In this document: in pieces, positions 1 to 11,106 of the stretch | How the letters are laid out: each line of letters opens with the position of its first letter | Position numbering within the stretch: the first letter of the stretch is position 1 | From: Cristatella mucedo | Lineage: Eukaryota > Bryozoa > Phylactolaemata > Cristatellidae | Assembly: GCA_009760855.2 (NCBI GenBank) | Contig: WPIO01000014.1 | Span: forward strand, 4,630,001-4,694,000 | Reading direction: 5' to 3' | Length of the DNA: 64,000 nucleotides | Made by a program: the position numbers and the translations under genes | Notes under the pieces: model-generated | Database searches by the model: none | What the model was told of the DNA's origin: nothing | The model's input: only the letters and a program-made list of their open reading frames with translations

Positions 1-118
1 CACCGAGAAACACAATCGTAAAAACCAACAAGGAAAAGGCTGCTAGCTTTATAAGGTATGCAACAGAGGCAAAAAAAAGCATGGCCGAGCTGTGGCATCT
101 TAACAACAACTCCCTTAC

Positions 119-180
119 CGTGAATAACCACAATATTGACACCTCTTGTAAAAGTGTCCGGCCGCTTAGGGCTTACAACC
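119..180 (-). CDS. FAM3/ILEI-like exon with RGVNIVVI strand
   Basis: A 62-nt exon with a pyrimidine-containing acceptor (CTGCCTGCAG, ending at 181) and the donor CACG|GTAAGG (GT at 118-117). It enters in phase 2 and leaves in phase 1. It encodes VVSPKRPDTFTRGVNIVVIH, aligning with the start of the ILEI domain (FAM3 proteins have a VGRGINVAL-type strand here). The next exon must lie outside the window. Confidence 0.68.
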
Positions 181-500
181 CTGCAGGCAGGCAGGCAGAC
201 ATGTCAGGGAGAACACAACACAGCAACACAAGGACATGCACGAATGAAAGCACACACTCTGGGCGTGTCTCACCACAGGAACAAGTATGCACCTGTGGAA
301 CCATTGGCGCATGCAGGAAGTCCTAGCACGATGTCTCGCTGGCCAATATGGCAGCAACACTCCATTATACAAGCTACACAGCTGTGCAGGCATGGAGCCA
401 TAGATATTTAATAGAGCCGGAACCTAGGTGATGCCAAGCCATGGCACTCGTCCTGCAGCCCACTCAGCTTGATGGCACGGCAGTCTGCCAAACAAGTTCA

Positions 501-504
501 GAGG

Positions 505-552
<48 letters not shown>

Positions 553-561
553 GAGAGAGAG
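501..561. repeat. (GA)n microsatellite
   Basis: An interrupted GA tract with two TAGA interruptions, inside an intron of the FAM3-like gene. Nothing recognisable is seen between it and about 1130 except short 20-bp-scale repeats of a CCACTGCCATCGAACCAC unit near 675-715. Confidence 0.95.
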
Positions 562-1132
562 CAAAACTGCCAAGCCTCAGTCGGTGCCTGCCATAGCAGC
601 CTCGCACGGTTAACTCGGCAGCGCTGCAGCACGTCGATGGAGAAAGAGGGGAGCAATGAGGCGCCACAGAAACAAGCCCACTGCCATCGAACCACGCCCA
701 CTGCCATCGAACCACACCCACCACCACCGAACCGTGGCCACTTAGTGAGCCGAAAAAGCCAAGGGGTATAACTGGAGCAAACACTACGAGCAAAGAAGTG
801 GGAAGCACAGCTCACAGATGAAACGAAGCAAAAGTGGAGGCACACAGGGTAGTGCTGCAGCACACTACCGGCAGCCGTTTAACAGAAAATGGCTCTTGTT
901 TTTCTCCACACCCTTCCTTTTATCCATCCTGTCCTCTCAACCCGATGCTTGCTTGCTTGCTTCCATCGTTTGCTCCTTCGCACGACAAGACCTCATCCTC
1001 AAGGTTACTTGTGCCGTATCGTTAAGGACGTCTGCCTTGTCAGCCAGTATGGCCCTTACATTGTGTACTGACAGGTATAATATATGACGAAGAGCTGCTC
1101 ACGAAGTACTTCTTACTATTTGCCTGGCTTAC

Positions 1133-1189
1133 TGCATGGGCCGATGCCCAACATATACAGTGTACACCGACTTATGGAAATGCGGCTTG
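1133..1189 (-). CDS. Possible cassette exon of the FAM3-like gene (doubtful)
   Basis: A 57-nt stretch bounded by an AG acceptor (GTCAGCAG, a NAGNAG-type site at 1190-1194) and the donor ATGCA|GTAAGC. It is open in the phase that links its neighbours (phase 2 in, phase 2 out) and would insert 19 residues including SVYTVYVGHRPM. Because it is symmetric it can be skipped. Joining 2218 directly to 180 gives a spacing from GPTIC to RGVNI that fits known FAM3 proteins better. It may be an alternative exon or chance. Confidence 0.25.
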
Positions 1190-1287
1190 CTGCTGACATG
1201 CAGCAAGCATGACGAGAGAAAGAGTGAGCAGAGAGCTGCAGACAATCACTAGTAGTTGAACTCTTGTATCCGAGACATCGGCCAGGG

Positions 1288-1996
1288 TGACGAATCACAG
1301 CCATCCACTATGATTAAGTGAAAATCGACAGGAAATCGACGATGCAAAGCTCGAATTTCGAGTGAATATTGTAGTACACCCTCGTTATGATGTACCCACC
1401 AAGTTTAATGACATCGTGCTTGCACGCTCTAATGCAAATGTGCTGCAAAGACGCTGCCCACAAATGCAAACCACCAAAAATCCAACAGAAATCGGCTTCC
1501 CGAGGCTCCAACTTGGGTTGCATATTATGCTAAACCATTGTTCCCACGTACTAAGAAAATTTCCTGCCATTGTAAACAAGTTCTGATGCAACTCACTGCA
1601 GTGGATTGCGGTGGGTTGCTGTATTGGCCCGGGCCACTGCATTTCATTGCAGTAGATTGCATGAGAACATGCATAGGCAATAGCAAAACAATTTGTGGGT
1701 ACACTATGCTTGAAAATGGAGCATTATAATACGCAATCCATGGTGGAGCTTTGATAAGCCGATTTCTTTTGGCAGATTGAGGTAGATTTCGGTAGTGGCC
1801 AGTGTCTTGTCAGTGTCCGCCTATTGGCATGAGACCGGGCAAGTGCAAGGGCATGGAATTTGGTAGGGACATTATATCGAGGGCATCCTACAATATTCAC
1901 TCAAGATTCGAGCTTTGCACCACCGATGTCCTGTCAAATTTTGATTGATTAAGGTGGGTTGTGGTGGATCGGGGTAGATTGCAGTAATTCGTTGCA
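1288..1996. mobile_element. TIR family 1 non-autonomous DNA transposon, copy 1
   Basis: The left end (about 1290-1374) and right end (about 1889-1994) are imperfect inverted repeats. The clearest block is GCAAAGCTCGAATTTCGAG on the left, against its near complement at 1889-1925, ending in CAATATTCACTC. The interior shows no transposase and contains repeated GTGGATTGCGGTGG-like words. A second copy lies at 21541-22068. Superfamily not identified; no clear target duplication seen. Confidence 0.65.
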
Positions 1997-2217
1997 TCCC
2001 ATCACTAGTGTAGTTAAGTTTGGTTACTTGCCAGAGTTATCTAAAGACACAGCTGGCCAGTGATCGCATTCGGCATGCAAAGAAGTGCTATCGATGCAGA
2101 GACTACAGATGTACGACAATGGGTCACACTGCTTGTGATAGTAACAAAGCGGGTTCTACACCTGACAAACTATCAAGCAGCAATCTAGTGAGCGCTCAAG
2201 TGCAAGAGGTCACTTAC

Positions 2218-2332
2218 AGCTCTCCATTAAAGCAAATGGTCGGTCCTTCCATTGTCTTATACCCAGATCGAACCCAATAGCTGTATTGATTCTTGATGGG
2301 GCATGTGATTGCCTGACACCTCCTCGTGGCCT
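2218..2332 (-). CDS. FAM3/ILEI-like exon with CP...GPTIC signature
   Basis: A 115-nt exon with a strong acceptor (GATTTCTGCTTGCAG) and a strong donor (GAGCT|GTAAGTG). It enters in phase 1, matching the signal-anchor exon, and leaves in phase 2. It encodes about 38 residues including RRCQAITCP, then YSYWVRSG and MEGPTICFNGE. FAM3 proteins have the same order: C-x(4-5)-CP, an aromatic strand, SG, then GP-x-IC. The two early cysteines and the IC cysteine are the ones expected to form family disulphides. This is the best evidence for the gene's identity. Confidence 0.78.
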
Positions 2333-3792
2333 CTGCAAGCAGAAATCCCAAAAATGCAATCCACATATGCCTATTATAAATATTTCATTTGTATAGCGCC
2401 CAAAGAGAACTTAATCCCTATTCAGTGAGTGTGCGTGTATGCCAGCTGTGTGCCGATGTTCGGGATATGAATACTTCGTGTTATGCTTTTTATAATCGTG
2501 CCGTGGAGCAATCATATCGCACGTACTCATGTCGAAGAATACAGAGTTTCGTATCGTAAAAGTACACGTGTTTCGGAATGGGCGGTGCCCCACCACAGAG
2601 TGGTCAGACAGAGAGCAGACCACCTATGAAGTGGCAGAGCCATAGCTGACATACAGAAAGCAAGCATGACCGCCAACTTGAGTGTTAAAATCATAAAATC
2701 ATGGTCACTTGTCCTCTGGCTACAAACATGAAGCCCTCTCGCCTTTGCATATCTGGCAAAACTGGTACAGCCAACGAGAAACTGCTGAGATGAAGCAAAA
2801 AGGCGTCACATCTACTGGATTCCATCTACTGGATTCCAATGTGGTGAAAGTAAGCCACTCTTGCAGCAGTAAAACCAGAAGTTGGTGAGCATACACAGAC
2901 ACTGCAAATTTTGACCTTTGTTCATCTTTGCAAGTCATTTAAAATTATATGAATATCATTAGCGAAGCCAGTCATGCTTTACCATTAAAGCCGATTTAAG
3001 GACAATCCTACTAGTGTTCCATACCACGAAGTTATATACAAACTATGTAGTGCTGTGTCTGAAACTGCTCAGTCTAAAAATAATTTGAGTAAAGAGATAT
3101 TTTTAAGGCGACCTCGAGACAAGCAAATCTCTATCGGGCACTTCACGGAGGCTGGAATAGACGTATATCGACTGATGAGTGAATAGCAATGAGCACACTC
3201 ACTGCAGTCGATCGGGTGCCTACTTACCATCGCGAGGCTGCAGTATGAAGTGAAGCTCGAGCAGTGGTCCACCCGACCATGTCACATACCATAACTGGGG
3301 TGTTTGCTGACCTTTCGATGAGCACACTTTTGGCACTGAGCACCGTTCGGTGTGCTATGGATGCCCTCCATGAGCAGTTGGCTTCCAAGCCAGGCTGATT
3401 TTGTAAGCAAACGATGCTTGCACGCCGGATCGTTTGCTTGAACATTGAAAGCAGCACTGTTGAGCCGATCGCATGCCAGACTGTGGTTTCGGGTGGATTT
3501 TTGATAAATCCGGGTTACCGATGCAAGGTCAGTATGCCGAGAATTGCTTGTTTTTCTGCATCTTAGCTGTGCTATCCAGATTTAGATAACTAGTTAATGA
3601 TGCCCAACCTTCTTAATGTCAGGTCAAAGGGCAATAGCTGGGCAGACGGCAAGCTATAAGGAGCTGTTATGGGCAGGATAGGAAGAATATTATAAGGCAA
3701 GATAGGAAGTTTAAGGCTTTAAGGAGACAATGATCACATTAAACATATATTTCGTAGCAATAAAACAAATTAAAGGTCCGTTCTTATGATTA

Positions 3793-3974
3793 TGGCACAC
3801 TAGGTAAGGCGGTTGCTTTCATGACCTCGGTCCCAAGGTCGTGGGTTCGATTCCTGTGGTGGGCGATCCTTTATCGCCACTGCAAGCGGTGGTGATAGCC
3901 GTCAAGGCTCTTCTGTCGCTATACAAAAAGAGGCTGTTTAAGCAGCTGGAATTTTATTTTTATTTTTATTTTTA
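3793..3974 (+). mobile_element. SINE A (tRNA-derived)
   Basis: A complete-looking copy. The head GGTAAGGCGGTTGCTTTCA is followed by the pol III B-box-like GGTCGTGGGTTCGATTCC, a body with CGGTGGTGATAGCCGT and TCTGTCGCTATACAAA, then AGGCTGTTTAAGCAGCT and a T/A-rich tail. Very similar to copies at 23676 and 33505. Confidence 0.88.
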
Positions 3975-4730
3975 ACAATCGCCTTAAATGCATTTGGGTA
4001 TACGGTATACTGCATAATAATGCACCCAAGCATATTGTCGGTGCACATGCAATGCAAATCAGCAAAGTGCATGCACATGTCTATGAGCAAACGCTGGCCC
4101 ACCTGGGCACTACATATGGGCTCCTAACGAGTTCGTGGGCATGTGTTGAGCTAGCGATTAGTACGTTTACTGAGCAGTCCGTGGAACAGCAGGCACGCAT
4201 GAAGCAACAATAAAAACCATATCAATCAACTAGCCAAGAGTTCCGGGAGCTAGTAGGTCAGTAGAATGGATGGTTGAAGTTTTGTTTCTCATTGGCACCT
4301 AGATCTCACCGGTCATGAAGGCAGCCAGCAAGATAGCAACTCTGCAACTAGCCAGATGTCTCCCCTCCCTCCGGGCATGCCAAGCGGTGTAATCACCACC
4401 TGCTCCGACGCAGCAGCCACTCCTTAATCAGTTCCCTCAATCAGATTTTCTATGCCTGCAGGACACAAAGCGTGTTCAGTGAATACTCACTGATTGGCAG
4501 ACCTTAAAATCCAATGTAATCTTATTACTGCAAGGTAAATAGAGTTGTCTGCTCAATGGGCTGGTCTCACGGCAACCGGGTAATAAACCTCTTCTTCTGT
4601 GCAGCCAAGCCAAGCTGCATGCCGGGTGATGGTAACCAAGGCTCGTCTTGAGGAGATTATGTGTAGCACACAATTTAATAAAGTGTCACCGATAGGTGTA
4701 ACCAACGATTCCACTAATGGACCGCACAGC

Positions 4731-4732
<2 letters not shown>

Positions 4733-4816
<84 letters not shown>
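4733..4816. repeat. (GA)42 microsatellite
   Basis: Uninterrupted AG/GA dinucleotide tract of 84 bp. Confidence 0.98.
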
Positions 4817-4821
<5 letters not shown>

Positions 4822-4990
4822 GGCACATTCTAGAATAAAAGACATTTATATTTACTTCAGGAGTTTCAATGGCACCAATGGATAGCCAAATGCCATGTTC
4901 AACCTTCTAGACAGATGAAGTTTTTGGATGCTTCACACTTGTTGATAGGTGTGCTTACACATTCGTAGTAAAAAAAACTACTACTACTAT

Positions 4991-5118
4991 AATTAATTTG
5001 TATAGTGCCCCAAGAGAACTTAATCTCTATTCAGGCTCTTCACATATGTCTCGGGGTTCAAGCCTACAACCTCAGCCAGACCTTGATAAGAGAGGCACTT
5101 TAACCGCTTGACCAAAGT
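4991..5118 (-). mobile_element. SINE B
   Basis: Reverse orientation: the tail TTTGTATAGTGCCCCAAGAG comes first, then CTTCACATATGTCTCGGGG, the complement of a tRNA-like B box, and the head complement ACCGCTTGACCAAAGTG. Same family as 12898 and 44431. Confidence 0.8.
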
Positions 5119-5644
5119 GATCAAGTCACTGCCAGCAGGCTTATACATATAATGGCCATGGGCAAAACCGGAGAAACAGATACATGCAAACTATGGTACA
5201 CAAACATTTATGCATGCTCAGAAACACCATAATTTGCATAAAATATAGAGTTATAATGCTAGTGACAGCCGTAACATAGTACGAACTGCACATAAAATAA
5301 GTCATTCGGCAAGATAAAAGCTTAAATGCACCAACTCATGCACAGTGTCCCCCAGAGGCTTATCAGGAAGCGGCTCCTTAACAGCAAAACCCTGCACAAT
5401 TGATGAATGTAAGTGGACAGGTGCTTGCCTTCATTTCAGCAAAAATTCTAAAATAATTATCAATCGTCTGGGTAACATTAGTACCTAAATAAGGAGCTTC
5501 CTGTAAGGAGCATATAGTATAGTAATAGTATAGCATGAATGTCCACTTTCCCATTTGTATAAGGGATAGTAGAAGATCACACAGCTTCAAGCTAAGATTA
5601 CTAGGCACAGTAAAGCCAATACAATTATATATGAAAGTAATAAT

Positions 5645-5995
5645 ATATTGTACAGCACCCTCAGAGAACTTCATCACTTTCTAAGCACTTTACATTTGCT
5701 GTAACAAGCATGATCAAATTGTTAGTGGTAACATGTAGAATGTCCACAAGTATACCATGTTTAGAGGTGAAGGTCAGTATACAAACATGGTTAGTGGCAG
5801 CATGCAGTGTTAGCAGGCATGAGCACAGAGGATGAATCACAAGAACCCACTAAATGCTTTGATAAATATGTGTTTTGGGCTTCTTTTTAAATTTTGTCAC
5901 ATCAGCGAACGTAGTGACGTCAATCGGGAGTGATTGCCAGGCTTTGGGAGCATACAAACTAAAGGTACGGTCTTCAAAGTAGAGAAATAGTTAGC
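5645..5995 (-). mobile_element. LINE A, 3' end fragment
   Basis: Diverged copy of the LINE A 3' end: the AGCACCCTCAGAGAACTTC tail, the GTTAGTGGCAGCATGCA motif, then the end of the ORF (complement of GCCTGGCAATCACTCC). 5'-truncated. Confidence 0.75.
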
Positions 5996-6244
5996 ACCGT
6001 ACACCATAATTTGAAAATAAAACATGAATTATATAAAGCCTGACCTTTAATCCGATCAATCTCTGCAGTACCTAATGTAGCACACGTTTTCTGAGATTAA
6101 TAGGGATGTATATCATAGGCACACTTAGGCACGACTTAGGCATAGACACACACACTCATAGGCACAATTCCTCTGAGCAGCACTACTGTTATGATATAGA
6201 AACCTTTATTTTCGGAACGTAAGTTCAAATGCTTATTAAGTTAA

Positions 6245-6425
6245 GGTCTAGCATGATCTCATTTATGTAATGTATCTCCGTCTGTAACTCCACAAAGTCA
6301 TAAAGACTATGTGGGTGCTACGCAGGAGAATTTGGTATAGCGCACTCACAGCCTAAGCGGCTTTCGGTACGCATTCGACTTTGTCTCATTTAACTACGAG
6401 CCTCAACTAAATTTAGAGGCTCCGA
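6245..6425 (-). mobile_element. LINE B, 3' end fragment
   Basis: Contains the family hallmark ATGTATCTCCGTCTGTAACT, ATGTGGGTGCTACGCAGGAG and GCCTAAGCGGCTTTCGGTAC, also found at 16915 (opposite strand), 22865, 31235, 32515 and 41490. Confidence 0.75.
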
Positions 6426-7027
6426 GAGATAGCCTAGCAAAAGCAGTTTGAATGGTGACACTAGACATACAGACAAGAATCAGTATCTCTACTGTTGTGA
6501 GGGATGGCAAGAAAGAAAACTTGCCGGTACATTTGTTACATATGGACACAGGTTACCAGACTGTATGTTAAATGTTGAATAAGTCAGCCTCGATAGAAAC
6601 CCCAGCCAAAAGCTGGGAGCGTTTTGCTTCGTTGCCCCTCGACAAATAAAAGATATGTGTCATTGGACTTGTGAGATGAACCCAGGCCTCAGGAATCAAG
6701 ATAAGCATGAACTACTACAACATGATTGATGTTTTTCTTACACCCCAGCAATAGACAGCTCCACAGGCGAATACTTCAAGACAACCGCCAGCACGGGTCA
6801 AGTACATGTAAACTACAGATACTGACACAATTTGGGTACATGATGCTTAGATGACTCGGTACAGCTCATGCAGTGACTGCACTGAGCAGGAAGTGACAAG
6901 TACGTCGGACACTATCAGGTGTGTCGGACACTATCAGGTGTCGGCTTGTTTAATGGAGGCAATGCAAAGTAATGCTTCGGCTTATTAATCACTCGTGAAG
7001 CAAAAGCTGGTATTCTATAACATTAAG

Positions 7028-7210
7028 CCCCTGGGTCTTGGCCCAGGGGCTAACTTTCAGCACTTCACACCCCAGGTCACAGAATCGATTCATGCAACAT
7101 ACAAGTCTTTACTGCAAGCTACTAAGATGTGATAGCTAGGAAGGCTCTCCTGCTGCAACATAAATCAGGCTGCTGAATGAATCAGCTGACCTTAAGCTTT
7201 TATTTTTTAT
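7028..7210 (+). mobile_element. SINE A, diverged copy
   Basis: Starts with a GC-rich hairpin (AGCCCCTGGG...CCCAGGGGCT), then a degraded B box near 7075-7095. It ends with GCTGCTGAATGAATCAGCTGAC and a T-rich tail. Weaker match than 3793. Confidence 0.55.
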
Positions 7211-8949
7211 CTTCTCGACATTTACTAGGTAATGAGCACAAATAAATCAGTATGTCGAGGGGTCGTAATCAGCTGCAGACGTTGTAAGGGTTAAGCCATG
7301 GGGCGAGACCTTGACTTGTTTAGAGGCAGCTAAGAATATGAAGGCCATGAGGCATGCCAAGGGGTTTGGCTGCCAGACACACCCCTTTATATGGGTTACC
7401 TATGCACGTGCCTTTCAGCACGTCATCGCCTACAGACAGTGCTGCGTTTGGGTCCTGCACCGGCGGTCTTCTGCAGCCAATGACTTGCGTCACCGGGCTG
7501 CCGACTCAGCGGTAGGAAGGGTGATTGAAATATGATTCGGCGTTGCCTCACTCAAAGGCGAGGACATGCTGCGCCTACCCAGGAACATTGTGATACAGTT
7601 TTTAAGCCTCACTTAAGCTGCAGTTTTGCCCCAAACGCCACATAGCACTGACTGCTGGCCATTTGGTAAAGGCAGTTTCTCGTGATGTTCGAGCCCATGT
7701 TGACATCGGCGAGCAGCAGCAGCTGGGCAACACAAAAATTCCGTGATATCAGTTTTTGGTCGCCCTACGTCTTAATTAGTGAGCTGTTGGTCATGCCGAC
7801 AGCCACTCGCTCGAGAGTAGCCACATAAAAGACACGATCTTGCAACTGCCAAGCTGAGTCTAGACGGATGGGTCACAGGCCAGCCATGGCTATCTCTCCT
7901 CTGCCACTCCACAAGGCATGCACATCTTGGCACGAGCAGCAGCCACAGCAGCTAAAGGGATCAATATCCTACAGTTGTCGTCAGATGATGGGATCAATAT
8001 CCATCTAGCCGACTGCTGCCCGAATCCGCAGATCGACCGGCTGAAGATAGGACAGCAGGCAGTAACTGAGAAATTAAGCCGAAAGCACTCGACTCGGTAA
8101 TTAGCAAGGCAAGCGTCGGCACAGCATGCAAACTTCCAGGCTCCCACACTCTCCCCTTGCCCCGAGAAAATTGCAACTAATCGGCTCACGGAGGAATTAG
8201 TCGATTCGTTAGCAAGTGGCTGTGCGCCTCAACGAGGATCCCCGAGCTGCATCGAGGGCACCGAGCAAGAAAGCGGCTGCAGCGATGGCAGTACCGTCAA
8301 GCTCGAGGAAATTCTTAGCGGTTGTTGAGGCAGCCGTAGTAGTGAAGGAGGAGCCAGCGTCAACGGGCACATCCAACTTCTTTGCTTCATCGACACCCTT
8401 GACAGGCACAGCAGCCAGCTTTTCCCCAAGCAAAATTCCTTCAAACGAAGTAAATGGCAACCAGGTCAAGCTGCGAGTCCACTAGGCACCACTTGCACTC
8501 AGCGTCAAAAAACTCCTCGAGGTACGGCCACAGCTGCTGTAGGTGAACCTCTGGTCGCACAATACGAGCGCTTTCTACGATGTCAGGTATACTCCTAAAG
8601 TTATGAGCAGCTCGTAAAAATATTTACTGACAGCCCAAAAATAAAACGCATATGCAGCTGTATGTATGCTTTCAGTATGATGTCGGCCCATCATTCTTCT
8701 TTATAAATTCCTTAGTCAGGCATAGAAGCCACAAGTTTATAAACTGTCTCTTCTGCTGTAATACATTCACAGAGCCTGAATTTATATGACGATATCACTC
8801 CATAGTCGTTCTTTGGGGGTTCAAATCAGAATGATCAAATCAAATCATCAAATTCAAATCAGGCGACTGACTGTGCGACTGCACCAGCACCAAACAAGGA
8901 TTTTCAAAATGCACTTTATTTAAGTAATTGTTGGTCAAGCCAAATTGAT

Positions 8950-9350
8950 TTTAAGGTCAAACACTCTGCTATGGGGTGGTTATATTTGGCAGCAAGATAA
9001 CGACCCTTAGCACATTGCCAGGCTAGTGAGGTACTTTTAGACGAATCTTTGTTTGGTCCTGCCGCAATGGTCCAGCCCAGCGCCTAATTTGAACCCCATA
9101 AAGTAACAATGGAGCAACATCAACAGGTGCTAAGATGGGCTGTTCAGCGATACAAGTAGTTGACCTTTTCAGTAAAATTCAGGCTACCTGGAATGTGCTA
9201 AAACAGAAAATAGTCGGCGCAGAAGCTTGTGGCAATTGTGCCTGGCTAGACAAGTGAGGTCATAAAAAATCGTGGTGGGATGACGACACATTAAGCACAT
9301 ACACACCAACTGTGCATGCTTGTTTTTCGGCAGTCAATAAATATCTTCTC
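8950..9350 (+). pseudogene. Tc1/mariner-type transposase relic
   Basis: In the frame starting at 8987 it reads WQQDNDP-stop-HIARLVRYF, and near 9071-9100 it reads SPAPNLNPI. These correspond to the QQDNDPKH and SPDLNPIE regions around the second and third catalytic acidic residues of Tc1-type DDE transposases. At least three in-frame stops and a Lys in place of the final Glu show it is dead. Terminal repeats were not found. Confidence 0.72.
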
Positions 9351-9884
9351 ATACTGAGCATAAATTTAGTATGCCTGGCATTAGAGAAAACCCTCTTATT
9401 ACCCGAACGAATTTACAGCTACAGCAGCCCGGCCATACATTTTTTTATACTGAGTGTAGGGGAGTGGCCATAGCCTCCTCAACCCCTTGCTAAAGTCGCT
9501 GATCAGACGGTAGCCAAGACGGTTCACCTATCATGCTTCGAGAATGGCAAGATTTCTAAGTGGCCAGATACCCATACGATCAATTCCAACACTCGATCTC
9601 ACGATAGAAGGCTTTCAGTAGTGTCCTATTTTAAAATTTAAAATGATCGAACCCTATATCTATACGTAAAAGGAGTAAGCTCCTCCTCCAAGAGATACAT
9701 AACCAAATGATTGTAACCCACACATTTTTATAGCAGCTCTGACCAGGTTAACGCTACCAACAGTCTCACTTATACAGCATGCACCTACAAAAACATCAGA
9801 ATATGGCATTTGCAGTCCTTAATTATAACAGTCTGTGAACTGCAAAGGCTCCTATGACAAGAAACATAATATGTGGTAATAATA

Positions 9885-10075
9885 ATAATGCACTTGATAA
9901 AGCGCCCTCAGAGAACTCAATCTCTTTCTAGGCGCTTCACATTTGCTGCAAAGGGAAACGGGATTGAATGGTGAGTAATATCATGCTTGATAAACAATAT
10001 GAATAACATGGTTAGGGGTGACATGCACAGGTTTACAAAAAGGTACACAAGGTTTACTATTATAATTATTATTGT
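9885..10075 (-). mobile_element. LINE A, 3' end fragment
   Basis: Begins with AATAATAATAATGCACTTGA, then AAGCGCCCTCAGAGAACTCA, and is near-identical to the 3' ends at 25775, 29100 and 57498. Contains the CATGGTTAGGGGTGACATGC motif. Confidence 0.88.
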
Positions 10076-10767
10076 TGTTATACAAGTCAACTCTCATTCG
10101 GTTCACTAGGCGGGACGACATCCGAACCGCAGTCACAGACACTGACTGCCGACGATCGGTTGAGATGTACTGGCTAGGCACTGCCTTCAGCAAGGCACCC
10201 CATCCAGGAGCAACAGCAGCCACGGGGTCAGAAGTCCGAGGTCCTCACAGGTATGGCCAGGGACTTGCTTTGCAGGCCCCTTGCCCATATGTCCTTGCCC
10301 ATGACACAGTTACTCTGTCACGTGTCACTTAAGTTGTTTACTCGGTGATGAAGCTGCAGTGCCCCCCAATCAAATGTTGATATCAGCCAGGATTCTCGAT
10401 CTGACCTCTCAGCACCCATAATGATTTAGGCCCGGGACTCTCTCGGGCAGTAAATTAGCCGTTCTGTTCTACGGACTAAAAAAATGGCCAACAAATGCTT
10501 CTTTTCAGTTGAGAGTGCTAAACGTTTTATGCTCCGACGATATCTTTCCTCCTGCTACCGACTGGACACTTATTCTACCGAATCAGGCACCTCCTACCAG
10601 ACTTCCTCAGCTGATATTTCTTTGCTAAATACTTGCTCTGCTGTCCAAACTCACCTCTGCCTGTAACTTATTCTTTGTCTAGTGGAACTTTCGTGACTGG
10701 TCACAAATTTAGCACAGAATGTCACTGCTGCTTTGAGTGCCTCCAAAAAACTCTACTGTACAATATT

Positions 10768-10920
10768 AATGATAAAACATCCACATATCACCCTACGAGA
10801 ACTAAACAATCTCTCCCTAGGCACTTTACATATGCTGGAAAATAAGCACGATCGACTGATTAGCAAGAGCATAGCCTGCACGATTTCAGCAACCACCAAC
10901 ACATAAAGGACAGTGCGCAT
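10768..10920 (-). mobile_element. LINE A, diverged 3' end
   Basis: Tail-like CACCCTACGAGAACTAAACA, CTAGGCACTTTACATATGCT, then AGCACGATCGACTGATTAGC. Old and truncated. Confidence 0.55.
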
Positions 10921-11106
10921 ATCGTCAAGTCAGGGTATGACATGTCAGCTGGTGGAGAATTCCAGGCACGTGCGTACGTGGTCGATTACGATCGACCCTT
11001 CTCACAGGAAGCTCCTGTCACATGCTTCACAACAGTAGGCAAGTGTGCCGACGACACAACCGAGTGGCACGAGCCATTCTTATCTCATACATGCCAAAGC
11101 ACTTAC

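Larger units (their letters stand above)
2333..11106 (-). other. Long first intron of the FAM3-like gene
   Basis: A phase-1 intron of about 8.8 kb. It holds SINE A copies (3793, 7028), a SINE B copy (4991), LINE A pieces (5645, 9885, 10768), a LINE B 3' end (6245), a Tc1-type relic (8950) and a GA tract (4733). A short LINE/SINE tail (CATTTGTATAGCGCCCAAAG) sits near 2390-2425. In 2440-3790, 4000-4730, 6430-7020, 7215-8940, 9360-9880 and 10080-10765 I see no convincing gene or repeat structure, only short chance ORFs. An alanine-rich open stretch at 8216-8485 has no recognisable homology. Confidence 0.6.

Noticed and set aside
2080-2160. CYRC...GHTAC, which looked like a retroviral-type zinc knuckle
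   Set aside because: Spacing does not fit C-x2-C-x4-H-x4-C, and the minus strand of the adjoining segment is the FAM3-like exon.
3830-3860. tRNA-like B boxes here and in about a dozen other places
   Set aside because: They are SINE heads; no cloverleaf with a proper acceptor stem could be drawn, so no tRNA genes are called.
4553-4838. Ser-Leu and Arg-Glu repeat ORFs (also at 33692, 35710-36128, 50394)
   Set aside because: Translations of GA/CT microsatellites, with no conserved flanking sequence.
8216-8485. Ala/Ser-rich ORFs on both strands
   Set aside because: Simple composition, open on both strands, no family match or splice support.
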